NCBI GenBank assembly: GCA_963575745.1
Contig: CAUYUJ010019900.1
Coordinates: 95,995 to 159,994 of the forward strand
Length of the DNA stretch: 64,000 nt
Direction of reading: 5' to 3'
Source: Prorocentrum cordatum
Taxonomy: Eukaryota > Sar > Dinophyceae > Prorocentrales > Prorocentraceae
How positions within the stretch are numbered: position 1 is the first letter of the stretch; each line of letters starts with the position of its first letter. Position numbers and translations under genes: made by a program. The notes beneath the pieces were generated by a model. The model had not been told where the DNA came from. It was given only the letters and a program-made list of their open reading frames with translations, and did no database searches. Below, piece by piece: positions 20,505 to 28,996 of the stretch.

Positions 20505-20628
20505 ATCTGTGGCCTTTTGGGGGTCCTTCCCCCGGCCCAGGGGCCGTCAGAACCCGACTCGGGCTGAAGAGCCGGCTCCAGGGAAGGGTCGGGGACTTCT
20601 GGGGGGTCCGTCTTGAAAGTGTCCAGAC
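20505..20628 (+). repeat. Dispersed repeat family D, + orientation
   Basis: It carries GGCCTTTTGGGGGTCC, GGGGCCGTCAGAACCCGACT, CCGGCTCCAGGGAAGGGTCG and GACTTCTGGGGGGTCCGTCT, in the order seen in other + copies. It lies in the presumed RPN10 intron. Confidence 0.55.
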
Positions 20629-21400
20629 ATCAGAGGCTCTGGGGTGGAGCTCGTTTGGAGGCCCGCACAGTTCACCATGAAGCGGAGGGGGTCTTGGTGG
20701 ACAGCCAGTGCTGAGCAGACCCCCCCAGGTCACCCATGTCCATGGCCCGCTTCATTCGGGCCCTTTTTGTTGCCTCGTGAGGGGCAGTGGGAATTCATGC
20801 TGTCGGAGGTATGTGCTTGCTCATGGGACCCCAAGCGGTGGGTCTGATAAGTGGACCGACCCTGCAAAGTCAAGGATGCCCACGTATCCTGTCTACGCAG
20901 TCCATGCCACCTTCTTGTGTGCAGCACGGCGTACCGTCTGAGGTGACTTGTGCCTTCTCGGGTGTCCTGCGCAGCCATTCCCAACCCCAGGCCCTCGAAC
21001 GCCGCTGGCACTTTGGCACAAATGGACACCCCCCAGAAAGCGCGACCCTTTCCCCCGGGCCCGTCCGCCATCTTCGGCACTTGTTGCAACGGCCCTGTTC
21101 GCCCAGAGGCCGAAATCTGCTAAAACCGTTCCGTCATGTTTTGGTCCCACTGTGCGAGGATGTACGCGGGTGCCTGTGGCTGCGTACTCGCGCGTTGCCA
21201 CGCACGCGTCGCGGGGGGTCGTCGGCTCGCAATTTGGCAGCTCTGGTTTCGGCCCCTTTGCCATCGGATAAAGCGGGCCTATGACGCAAATTCAAGGCAG
21301 TGTTGGCTCCTCTTTCTGGGTTGCCATCCGTTTCCTTTGACGTCACGGTCTTTGCGTGACGTGGACCCCTGGGATTTCAACCGCTTTTTCGGGGCTGGCT
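20629..21400. other. Unique stretch, no recognisable exon
   Basis: I searched this part for the missing RPN10 VWA segments (the Phe/Tyr-x-Pro-x-Arg-x-x-Ala-Gln region, Asn-Pro-Glu-Asn, and the Phe-Val-Gly-Ser-Pro strand) and saw none in any + frame. A fragment around TGTTTTGGTCCCAC resembles 17635-17650. Confidence 0.4.
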
Positions 21401-21500
21401 NNNNNNNNNNNNNNNNNNNNNNNNNNNNNNNNNNNNNNNNNNNNNNNNNNNNNNNNNNNNNNNNNNNNNNNNNNNNNNNNNNNNNNNNNNNNNNNNNNNN
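21401..21500. other. Assembly gap of exactly 100 N
   Basis: A run of 100 undetermined bases followed directly by GGA microsatellite (21501-21530). The round number suggests a placeholder, so the true distance is unknown and the two sides may not be correctly joined. Confidence 0.98.
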
Positions 21501-21949
21501 GAGGAGGAGGAGGAGGAGGAGGAGGGGGAGAGAGGGTAACACAAGTCAGCCTGAGGGAGCGGGGATGGCACCCCTAGCCGCAAGGAACGCGCCCAGGGAT
21601 GATATCCGCGCGCGCCCCCCGCCAACTTGTGGAACCCATTGCAACAACCACCGCGATGAGTCCCACGCAGTGCAAAGCAGGGGCATGCAAGCGGCAGGCT
21701 ACAAACCAGTTCTATTGGTTGCCGCCGCTGGCCACGAGTAATCAATGAACTGCGCACGATGTAGCACAGTCGTTCAAAAAAAGAAACCGTTTCCTCCTCC
21801 TCATTCTCCTCCAAGCCTCCACCACCCCATTATCGAGCAGACAACTCCGAGGAAAAAGGCAGGGGGAGGGAGGGATACTAATGGCAGGGGCGTGAGTGAG
21901 GGAAGCCTAGGCAGCAAAGCTTCTCACCCGCTTGTTGTCGTCCTTGCCC

Positions 21950-22790
21950 TTGTTTTGCTCTAGCGCGCACGCCGAACCGCAGCGTGAGCATCCGCAGCAC
22001 GGCGATGAGCAGGACCACCATCGCCAGGGGCCGTCGCCGTCGAAGAGCGCGCACGCCGAACAGCAGCGTGAGCATCCGCAGCACGGGGATGAGCGGGACC
22101 ACCATCGTCAGGCGCCGTCGCCGTCGAAAAGCGCGCACGCCGAACAGCAGCGTGAGCATCCGCAGCACGGGGATGAGCAGGACCACCATCGTCAGGCGCC
22201 GTCGCCGTCGAAAAGAGCGCACGCCGAACAGCAGCGTGAGCATCCGCAGCACGGGGATGAGCAGGACCACCATCGCCAGGGATGGTCGCCGTCGAAAACC
22301 GCCCACGCCGAACATCAGCACTGTCATCTTGAGAATGGTGCTGCCTTTGAACGCCGCCACGGGCCTCGTCAGGAGGCGCAGGAGGAACACCTTCAGGAGG
22401 CTCAGCACTTTCAGCGGCTCCACGATGATCTGGATGCCTCCACTTCACGCCAGCACCTGCTTCGCATTGAGCTCCTTGAGTCTCGCCGTCAGCAGGGGCA
22501 GGAGCCGGGTCGCCGAGCGCCTCGTCAGCGCCAGGGCGCACCGCGGGGCGCTGCACACCGCCATCTCCCACAGCAGGCCCTTCAGGTAAACCAGGCGAGC
22601 CATCCAGCAGCGCCAGGCGAACCGCGCGGCCCAGCCGCGACAGCTGCTGGCCGCGGTGCACCGAGACCGCCCCGAGGGCCTGCAGCAGGTGCTGCGCTGC
22701 CCGCCCCTGGGCCCGCGCGTACTGCGCGCGCCGCTCCGCCGCGGTCCGGTTGGGCCGGCGGCGGACAGGCCGGTCCATCCCGCGCGGAGG
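21950..22790 (-). pseudogene. Minus-strand ORF with five 28-residue hydrophobic-basic repeats, frame-broken
   Basis: On the minus strand the sequence has strong G/C third positions in three linked parts. 22780-22610 reads TAAERRAQYARAQGRAAQHL. After a frame change, 22600-22445 contains LVYLKGLLWEMAV and RLKELNAKQVLA. After an in-frame TGA near 22442 comes GGIQIIVEPLKVLSLLKVFL. The frame then enters about five tandem copies (22310-21964) of an 84-base unit, each a hydrophobic stretch such as VVLLIPVLRMLTLLFGV followed by an Arg-rich linker. The unit is a multiple of three and keeps frame. A membrane-associated protein is possible, but I recognise no family. The frameshift and stop suggest a pseudogene or unseen introns. 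It lies inside the presumed RPN10 intron on the opposite strand. Confidence 0.45.
21964..22315. repeat. 84-bp tandem repeat, about 4-5 units
   Basis: Units begin around CGCGCACGCCGAACAGCAGC and contain GTGAGCATCCGCAGCACGGG and GAGCAGGACCACCATCG. Differences are mostly single substitutions. Third-position G/C bias is clear only in the minus-strand frame. Confidence 0.85.
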
Positions 22791-22885
22791 GGGTGAGGAG
22801 GGGAGCGGGGGCGAGGTCGGCGCGGGATGCGCCCGTGGCGCGGGCTCGCGCCGAGCCCGCAGGAGCTCGGGCCGAGCTGGCGCTA

Positions 22886-23372
22886 GGAGGAGGAGGAGGA
22901 GGAGGAGGAGGAGGAGGAGGACGAGGAGGCGAGGAGGAGGAGGAGGAGGAGGAGGAGGAGGGGAGGAGGAGGAGGAGGAGGAGGAGGGGAGGAGGAGGAG
23001 GAGGAGGGAGAGGAGGGGGAGAGAGGAGGAGGGAGGAGGAGGACGAGGAGGAGGAGGAGGAGGAGGAGGAGGAGGAAGAGGAGGAGGGAGGAGAAGGAGG
23101 AGGAGGAGGAGGAGGAGGAGGAGGAGGAGGAGGTAGGAGGAGGAGGAGAGGAGGAGGAGGAGGAGGAGGAGGAGGAGGAGGAGGAGGAGGAGGAGGAAGA
23201 CGAGGAGGAGGTGGAGGAGGAGGAGGAGGTGGAGGAGGAGGAGGAGGAGGATAAGGAGGAGGAGGAGGAGGGAGGAGGAGGAGAGGAGGAGCAGGAGGAG
23301 GAGGAGGAGGAGGAGGAGGAGGAGCAGGAGCAGGAGGAGGGAGGAGGAGGAGGAGGAGGAGGAGGAGGATTG
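22886..23372. repeat. (GGA)n microsatellite block
   Basis: Nearly 490 bases of GGA/GAG units with small variants. On the minus strand it is a (CCT)n tract lying directly 5' of the minus-strand ORF at 22790-21950. Confidence 0.95.
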
Positions 23373-23592
23373 CATGCAACACTTGAAGGATCGAGGTGTA
23401 TATCGCGAAGCGCCCAGGCATTTTTGCATGTGTGTATTTGTTTTTATGTACATGTGTGTGTCTGCCTGTAGGTATGTGTTGATGTGTGTCTGTACGTGTA
23501 CGCATGTGTATATTTTCACACGACAAACACATGTCCATACACTGTGTGCATGTACACACATATATATATGAATGTGTGTGAGAACAAGTTCA

Positions 23593-23627
<35 letters not shown>

Positions 23628-23728
23628 GCACAGCTGTACGTCTACAGACATGTAGAGAAGGTACATCGCCCCAGCAGATATTTTCGCTTGAGCTACTTGA
23701 GCACTTGTGATTGCAATTCGCTCAGCAG
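23373..23728. other. AT/GT-rich spacer before the RPN10 middle exon
   Basis: TGTG/TGTA-rich sequence at 23420-23570 and a (TA)n run at 23597-23625, then ordinary sequence ending in the acceptor CGCTCAGCAG at 23719-23728. Confidence 0.7.
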
Positions 23729-23884
23729 ACGGCGACAGCGGCTTTACAACGAGGGCGGCGGCGGCAGCGTCCGATGCCCAAGGCGGCCGCCGCGAAGCCA
23801 TCGATGGCCGGGTACTTTGAGGACTCGGATGCCGAGCAACAGCTGCGGGGAATGCAGTATATCAGCGTCTTGCAACAACAATTG
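23729..23884 (+). CDS. PSMD4: RPN10/PSMD4, probable middle exon (between the UIM region and the C-terminal motif)
   Basis: 156 bases, phase 0 at both ends, acceptor CTCAGCAG and donor TTG followed by GTATGG. The peptide has an Ala-rich part (KAAAAKPSMAG) followed by YFEDSDAEQQLRGMQYISV and LQQQL. In animal RPN10 an Ala-rich linker is followed by Glu-Asp-Ser-Asp, a helix with Leu-x-x-Met and Ile-Ser, and then Gln-Gln, so order and spacing fit. Joined to the exon at 24949, the peptide runs YISVLQQQL into DPSFVESLLGSLPGV, matching the usual Tyr-x-Met-Gln-Asp-x-x-Phe context. A complete UIM (acidic cluster, Ala, Ser) is not clear. The assignment rests on weak similarity plus position and phase. 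Confidence 0.5.
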
Positions 23885-23889
23885 GTATG

Positions 23890-24015
23890 GATTTTTGTTG
23901 TTCCGGGGTGCTTACCCATGCCCCAGGACTGTCAATCAAGAGCTCAGGATGAAAAGCGGGTCCACGGGAAGTGGTTTGGACCTTCGGGGGTCCACATTGT
24001 GAAAAGATCACGGCG
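23890..24015 (+). repeat. Dispersed repeat family D, + orientation
   Basis: It carries CCCCAGGACTGTCAATCAAG, CTCAGGATGAAAAGCGGGTC, GGTTTGGACCTTCGGGGGTC and GTGAAAAGATCACGGCGTGA. It begins only a few bases after the RPN10 exon donor at 23885, so this intron starts almost with a D element. Confidence 0.6.
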
Positions 24016-24394
24016 TGAGAGGTCTGGGTTTACAAGGCAAAGAAAGTTGCAGGGTCGCTGGAACAAATGGTTGGGGCCATCCCTTTCAGCTTTGCCAGCC
24101 CTGGGCAATTTCCAGTCGTCTTTTCCTTGATGGACAGCACGTTTCGTGTTTGTGTTTGGTTCCGTCCCTGCCCTCCTGCCCTGGCCATTTCATGTGTGGG
24201 GGTGGGTGTTTCGGCGTTGACCTTCTCCAGCTGCCCTGTGCGTTGGCATGCTCCTTGGATCGGCGCTGAACGCCTCTCCACGCCACCACCCCACCGACCC
24301 GCGCTGTGAAGGGGCGTGGGGATGGGGGGGCCCAGCTCCGATCCGCGGAGACCTGCTTGAGTTTCTTGCCCACGTTGTTTGTTCGTCAGGTGTT
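24016..24394. other. RPN10 intron sequence with a worn family-E copy
   Basis: 24245-24350 contains TCCTTGGATCGGCGCTGAAC and later CAGCTCCGATCCGCGGAGAC, the two arms of fold-back family E with a shortened loop. The rest is unremarkable. Confidence 0.45.
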
Positions 24395-24460
24395 GCGCGC
24401 GCGTGTGCGCGCGTGTGCGTGCGTGTGGTGTGCGTGCGTGTGTGTGCGTGTGTGCGTGTG

Positions 24461-24492
<32 letters not shown>

Positions 24493-24681
24493 TGTGCGTG
24501 TGTGCGTGTTTGTGTGCAGGCCGCCCGCGCGCGCCCACCCCGCCGACCCGGCGGCTCGGGCCTCCTGCCCCCTCCTCCGCGGCCGCCTCCTCTTCGTCCG
24601 CCCTATCAGTGTGCCCTAGCGCCCGGCGTGGCCCGCGGGCTCTCTGCAGACTCGCCTGCGACCGCCATCGCTGCCGACAAA

Positions 24682-24779
<98 letters not shown>

Positions 24780-24782
24780 CTG
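24395..24782. repeat. (GTGC)n and (GT)n microsatellites
   Basis: GTGCGTG units at 24395-24520 and a pure (GT)n of about 95 bases at 24684-24780, in the presumed last long RPN10 intron. Confidence 0.95.
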
Positions 24783-24828
24783 TGTGTCTGTGTGTGTTTC
24801 TATGTTCGAGAGGACGGCTGGCCTTTTC

Positions 24829-24924
24829 GGCTCCTCCTCCTCCTCCTCCTCCTCCTCCCTTTCCTCCTCCTCCTCCTCCTCCTTCTCCACCTCCTCCTCC
24901 TCCTCCTCCTCCTCCTCCTCCTCG
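24829..24924 (+). repeat. (CCT)n tract 5' of the RPN10 C-terminal exon
   Basis: About 95 bases of CCT/CTT units ending 24 bases before the acceptor. With the following TAGTTGTTTCGTGTTTGTTC it forms the polypyrimidine region of that 3' splice site. Confidence 0.9.
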
Positions 24925-24948
24925 TAGTTGTTTCGTGTTTGTTCCAAG

Positions 24949-25107
24949 GACCCCTCGTTCGTGGAGAGTCTGCTCGGCTCCCTGCCCGGGGTCAACCCCA
25001 ACGACCCCGCCATCCAGGCCGCGCTTCAGGAGATCGTGTCCGACAACAAGGACAAGAAAGAGGAAGAGGACCAGGGCAGAAAATGCAGTCGCAGTGCAAA
25101 AGTTACG
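24949..25107 (+). CDS. PSMD4: 26S proteasome ubiquitin receptor RPN10/PSMD4, C-terminal exon
   Basis: 53 codons, phase 0 at both ends. The peptide starts DPSFVESLLGSLPGVNPNDP, then AIQAALQEIVSDNKDKKEEE and a short tail. It aligns without gaps to the conserved C-terminal motif of RPN10, where human PSMD4 has [20 protein letters not shown] followed by a short helix and a Lys/Glu-rich end. The acceptor is TTCCAAG at 24942-24948 after a long CCT tract. The donor is ACG followed by GTGAGA at 25108. A GC donor a few codons earlier (GACCAG G|GCAGAA) is an alternative that would drop the atypical tail GRKCSRSAKVT. This is the most secure gene fragment in the window. Confidence 0.85.
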
Positions 25108-25397
25108 GTGAGATTCGGTATCCTCCCCCCTTTCACTTCCCTGTTGCCCCCTCCTCCCCTCCCCCAGCCCTCAATCTTCCCCATTTCCCTCACCTGCCCC
25201 GAGGGGAGGCGAATCTCACTATCCACCGGGAAACTCAACGCGCATGGGGTGGCCAGCCTGGGCGACAGCTGGACGCGGGCATGTCGGCTTCCAGCGCGTG
25301 CGCCCAGCGTGTGGCCCATGGCGTCAGGCGCGCGTGGATCCAGCCGCGTGCGCCTCAGGCTCCCGTCCCCGTGGCTTGGGCTGGCCCTCCGTGGCAG

Positions 25398-25445
25398 GCG
25401 AAGAAGGACGGCGGAGGTGGCGGCTCCGGCAGCGGGGGCTCGTGA
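25398..25445 (+). CDS. PSMD4: RPN10/PSMD4, probable terminal exon
   Basis: Sixteen codons reading AKKDGGGGGSGSGGS and a TGA stop, starting straight after CCCTCCGTGGCAG in phase 0, the phase left by the exon at 24949-25107. Known RPN10 proteins end in a short Lys/Asp-rich low-complexity tail, so a Lys-Lys-Asp plus Gly/Ser tail is plausible. Evidence is splice-site quality, phase and the stop. No conserved motif. Confidence 0.45.
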   Translation, partial: AKKDGGGGGSGSGGS

Positions 25446-25763
25446 GTGGGCCCCGCGCGCGTCCGTGGCGCGCGCGCCGCCGCCCGTCGGCCGCCGGTGG
25501 TTTGGAGAAGCGTCCACCGACTTGCTGCTGGTGGTCCTCCGTGCGTTGGCTGGTGAGGGGAGGGGCCACAACTCGAAGAAGAAAACACACCATAAGTCAG
25601 AGCGTGAACTACCTACCCCGCTTTCGCTTCCAGGCAAAACCAAGTTATACCACGCGCCTCTTTGTCAAGCGGCCTGACCAGTGCAGGCCGTAGTTTGGCA
25701 TCGTTTCGTATCTCTTGGAAGCGAGGGTGGTCAAAAGCGAGGTAGGTTTGTTTGCCCCCTAAT
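25446..25763. other. Downstream of RPN10, no further gene seen
   Basis: Unique sequence. No polyadenylation signal is expected to be recognisable in dinoflagellates, and none was called. Confidence 0.4.
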
Positions 25764-25899
25764 AAGCACAAACTTTCGGCGCTCCGCGCGGATGTCTTGG
25801 ATCCGCGCCGGGTCCCCCTGGCGGCGCCTCCGGCGCCTGGCGCGTTCCGCGCGCCAGGGAGGGGGGTCCGAGCGGACTTCCAAAAGTTTACGTTTATTC
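25764..25899. mobile_element. Fold-back element, family E, copy 2
   Basis: The left arm AAGCACAAACTTTCGGCGCT continues CCGCGCGGATG. The right arm ends CGGACTTCCAAAAGTTTACG. The loop contains GGCGGCGCCTCCGGCGCC and CGCGCCAGGGAGGGGGGTCC, both shared with 16241-16403. Confidence 0.65.
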
Positions 25900-25999
25900 T
25901 TTTTGTGGCTCCTCTGATAGCCGTGCACCGGCCAGGCCACGCCAGTCCCAGGCCCAGGATCGGTGGACGCACGCCCCAGTGGCCAGACCAGAGAGGGCG

Positions 26000-26100
26000 T
26001 GCACACACACACACACAGACACACACACACACACGCACGCACGCACGCACACACACACACACTCACACACACACACTCACACACACACACACACACTCAG
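26000..26100. repeat. (CA)n microsatellite with GCAC and TCAC interruptions
   Basis: About 100 bases of CA units. Confidence 0.95.
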
Positions 26101-26180
26101 TGGACGTACACTTTGTTGGACACGAGTGCGCGAGACAAGTAGTGCACCGCGGGAGATCACGAGAAGAGCTCTCTATCCTA

Positions 26181-26396
26181 CAGTGGAGGCCCATGCCAAG
26201 AAGCACCCTGCTTGCCTCCAGGGTGCCGTGCGTCTCTTGGCTTTCGATGGTTTTGCTGTGGACGGCGTGATGTTTCTTGGGTTTCGAGGGTGTTGCTGTG
26301 GGAGGCGTGACCATCCCACGCCAAGAGTCAGTGGACTTCCTGGAGTCCCAGGGTTGGGCTTCTTGTGGAAGGTTTCTTGTGGACTGACCTCCACTG
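26181..26396. mobile_element. Tc1/mariner-like MITE family A, copy 2
   Basis: Ends are CAGTGGAGGCCCATGCCAAG and GGACTGACCTCCACTG. TA flanks both sides (26179-26180 and 26397-26398). At 216 bases it is longer than copy 1 because a segment around TTTCGATGGTTTTGCTGTGG is partly duplicated (second version TTTCGAGGGTGTTGCTGTGG). Confidence 0.8.
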
Positions 26397-26429
26397 TATC
26401 TTTCTTGGGCATTTCTCGAGCCGGGTCGA

Positions 26430-26691
26430 CCCGTGGGTGCCTCGGGGCGCGAGGCACGGCAGAACCGCTCAGGGTACCGACGGGCCTGCGCGAGGTCTGC
26501 GGAGGTCTCCGATGTGCCATGGAAGGGCCTCATGGATGTTGTCGGACTGTCGCGGGCGGCTTGCCTCTGGATGTCCAACTGCATCGCCAGCATCGAAAGC
26601 CTGAAAGCCATGCAGAAGGAGGAGGAGGAGGAGGAGGAGGAGGACCCAGACTCCTCGACCCCTGGCAGAAAGTCACGACGGAAGGCTTCCG
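26430..26691 (+). CDS. Candidate exon with helical segment and acidic run
   Basis: The frame gives VPWKGLMDVVGLSRAACLWM, then SNCIASIESLKAMQKE, a Glu run encoded by GAG repeats, and DPDSSTPGRKSRRKASG. Codon usage is dinoflagellate-like and a donor-like G followed by GTGATC is at 26692. The 5' end is uncertain. The region near the MITE is less biased, and the exon may begin about 26480. I considered the dynein heavy-chain linker-helix region because of a Leu-Ser-x-Ala-x-x-Leu-x-x-Trp pattern, but the match is too weak to claim. Confidence 0.35.
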
Positions 26692-26802
26692 GTGATCTTC
26701 GGCCCGGGGGAGCCTCTTCTGGGCCCCGCGCAGCCCGCGCAGTCGGCCAGAGTCCGGATCGGGGCGAAGAGCTCAGTCGAGCCCCCGGAAAGGTGGCCTA
26801 CA

Positions 26803-26968
26803 GAAGAGGAGGAGGAGGAGGAGGAGGAGGAGGAGGAGGAGGAGCAGGCGGAGGAGGAGGAGGAGGAGGAGGAGGAGGAGGAGGAGGAGCAGGCGGAGGA
26901 GGAGGAGGAGGAGCAGGAGCAGGAGCAGGAGGAGGAGGAGGAGGAGGAGGAGGAGCAGGAGGAGGACC
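26803..26968. repeat. (GGA)n/(GCA)n microsatellite
   Basis: About 165 bases of GGA/GAG units with GCA interruptions, just beyond the stop codon of the minus-strand RNase H ORF. Confidence 0.95.
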
Positions 26969-27008
26969 GGACAGCCTGAGGCAGAACATCCCCGATCTGT
27001 GGCCGCGA

Positions 27009-28103
27009 TCATGCGGCTGCCTCCTTGGCCCGAATGCGCTCAGCCAGAGCCCGCAGTCGATCGTTGTCGACCAAGCGAGCCTTGCCTGCTGAGGCGGGGC
27101 CAGGAGGGGCCAGGAGCACCGACTTAGGCGGCGGCCTGCATGGTGCAACAGCATCATCACCCTCAGGATTTTTGCGATAATGAGGATGGAGGCCCTCTCG
27201 AATGCGCTTGATGGCCCCTTCTCCTGAGGTGCCAGGCTCTCCGAGACACAACTGGCCGAGCAAGTGGCAGCGTCTGCTGGTATACGCCCCACATCTGGTA
27301 CAGAAAAAGAGCGGCTTGCGGGTCTCCTTTAGCACAGCAAAGCCCAACCGATGGCGCCTCTCTGTCTCAGCACCTTCGAGGCGTCTGAGAGCAGTAGGGG
27401 GCCCAGAACAACCGTTCATAGGTCGGGCATCGCTCTCGAAAGAGACCAGAAAGCACCTGCTGCAACGAAAAACCCCTCCGTCCTCGAGCTCCTCCCATTC
27501 GTGCCAGTCTGGCGGTGTCTTCACCTTTGGGAGTCGGGCCGCGGGAGGGGGCCGAACAAAATCTAACTTGGGAAAAAGCGGGAGCACCGCCCCGAACATT
27601 TTCGCACAGTCCAGTAGGAGCTTCACCCGCCTATCCAGCTCAGCCAGATCAGCAGCTGACGCTTGGGGGTGAAGGGAGAGTGCATGCTTCGCCAATCGGT
27701 CGGCGTCGGCATTGCCCAGGGCAATCCTGCGCTCCTCTGGTGGGAGCTCTTGAATTACTTGCTCCGATCTGTGGGCTGGAGTGTAAAGAGCCTCGCCCGC
27801 GGCGTCGAAACCAAAAGCCTGCTGCGCAGCCCTACGCACTCCCGCAAACATATGCTTGGGCCCGAGCTGGGCCGCATCCGTAGCATTGTGCAAACGGATG
27901 GCCCCTTTGCAATCACTGTGAAGGGTGCTCAAACCAGACGTGAACGCACAAACAGTGGCAAGACCAACATTTTCCGCAGCCTGGGGAGTTTGCGGGATCG
28001 TTGGCCAACTTGGGGCCATGAGTCGGGTCCTGATCTTGTGCTCAGGACCTGGCTCCAGGAAAACCGCGGCAAAACTAGCTCGACGTAAATCTTTTATGAT
28101 GCA
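27009..28103 (-). CDS. Retroelement C-terminal ORF with RNase H-like domain
   Basis: 365 codons on the minus strand, ending in a TAA-flanking Ala run (IRAKEAAA stop). The N-terminal part fits the RNase H fold of LINE retrotransposons: strand RASFAAVFLE, helix PQAAENVGL with the catalytic-type Glu, strand LHSDCKGAI with the Asp of the second strand, PAHRSEQ, and GNADADRLAKHAL (the Gly-Asn-x-x-Ala-Asp box). The first catalytic Asp is not visible; it would lie 5', where a CCT tract (28119-28232) interrupts. Downstream are a proline-rich linker and two Cys pairs (CSRC and CTRC, then CHLLGQLC), which could be a zinc knuckle. The only 5' boundary I can support is an acceptor-like CTACGCAG just before 28103. 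No reverse transcriptase is attached, so the element is 5'-truncated. The methionine near 28019 is internal. Confidence 0.6.
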   Translation of the reverse strand, partial: CIIKDLRRASFAAVFLEPGPEHKIRTRLMAPSWPTIPQTPQAAENVGLATVCAFTSGLSTLHSDCKGAIRLHNATDAAQLGPKHMFAGVRRAAQQAFGFDAAGEALYTPAHRSEQVIQELPPEERRIALGNADADRLAKHALSLHPQASAADLAELDRRVKLLLDCAKMFGAVLPLFPKLDFVRPPPAARLPKVKTPPDWHEWEELEDGGVFRCSRCFLVSFESDARPMNGCSGPPTALRRLEGAETERRHRLGFAVLKETRKPLFFCTRCGAYTSRRCHLLGQLCLGEPGTSGEGAIKRIREGLHPHYRKNPEGDDAVAPCRPPPKSVLLAPPGPASAGKARLVDNDRLRALAERIRAKEAAA

Positions 28104-28118
28104 CTGCGTAGCCGAGCA

Positions 28119-28232
28119 GGAGGAGGAGGAGGAGGAGGAGGAGGAGGAGGAGGAGGAGGAGGAGCAGGAGCAGGAGCAGGAGGAGGAGGAGGAGGAGGAG
28201 GAGGAGGAGGAGGAGGAGGAGGAGGGGGGGGC
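28119..28232. repeat. (GGA)n microsatellite (CCT on the minus strand)
   Basis: About 115 bases. Read on the minus strand it lies 15 bases before the acceptor-like site of the RNase H ORF. Confidence 0.95.
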
Positions 28233-28374
28233 TCACGCTGCGGAGCAGATGCCTACGACGACGGAGGCCGTGGGCTGGGAGGGCGGAGAGGAGCTGCAGG
28301 GGCAGCGCGGGGCGGCGGCCGAGGCCGGCCCTTCTCCTCGGCGGCGTGCCCCGGGGGGGAGGTGACTGGACGTC

Positions 28375-28533
28375 AGAGTGACCTTTCGCCGGAGTGACCG
28401 TTGGTGCGGGCCCAGTGGGGCCCCCCGATCGCCGAGCGCGGTGCGATAGGAGCGCCTTGCGCGCCTGTGTGTTGGGCCGCCCGCGGCCCCCCAAACGCCG
28501 CGCACCAGAGGTCACTCTTACCCAGGGTCACTC
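28375..28533. mobile_element. MITE family H with GAGTGACC termini
   Basis: The left end AGAGTGACCTTTCGCCGGAG continues TGACCGTTGGTGCG. The right end as reverse complement is GAGTGACCCTGGGTAAGAGT, then GACCTCTGGTGCG. Each terminus holds the word GAGTGACC twice, about 17 bases apart, so the inverted repeat contains a direct repeat. Length 159 bases, single copy in the window, no clear target duplication. Confidence 0.55.
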
Positions 28534-28802
28534 CTGCGTGTAGCCGGGGGAGGTGGGCGGGGGCAGGCCTTCTGAGGAGGCGGCGCGGCCTGGTCGATGC
28601 ACACTGAGTTGTGCGCAGGCAGGTGGGTCCGCAGTCCGTGCCGGGAGCTGGCGGTGGTTCGGGAGGTGTGGTGACGTTAGCCCGGCTGGCCGGCCCCAAG
28701 CCAGCATGCACAGTTTCGACTCCGAGACTGAAAAAAAGCCTTCTAAGGAGGCGGCGGGGTTATCCGCAGCTCCCCGGCCTCATCAGAAAGCCGCCCCTGG
28801 TC
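28534..28802. other. Unique stretch with a short duplication
   Basis: CCTTCTGAGGAGGCGGCGCG (28568) recurs as CCTTCTAAGGAGGCGGCGGG (28738). No gene seen. Confidence 0.4.
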
Positions 28803-28996
28803 GGGGGCGGCAGAGAGGGGGGTGATGGCTAACGGGGGGGGTGATATCATGGCGGGCGCCATGATATTTCCCTAGATTTCATGGCGCCCCTTCTTATTAT
28901 ATTACGCTCCTGGCCCCCCCGCTGGGCCTCGCACATGCCGCCAGTCACGATTTGCACCCCCCCCTCTTGGACACCGCCCTCTTGACCGCTCCCGAT
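28803..28996 (+). repeat. Dispersed repeat R12, copy 2
   Basis: Same order of landmarks as 12222-12412. The central GATATCATGGCGGGCGCCAT, then GATAT, is a near-perfect palindrome in this copy. Confidence 0.65.

Noticed and set aside
26480-26620. Dynein heavy-chain exon
   Set aside because: Similarity is limited to a Leu-Ser-x-Ala...Trp spacing, so the exon is kept only as an unnamed candidate.
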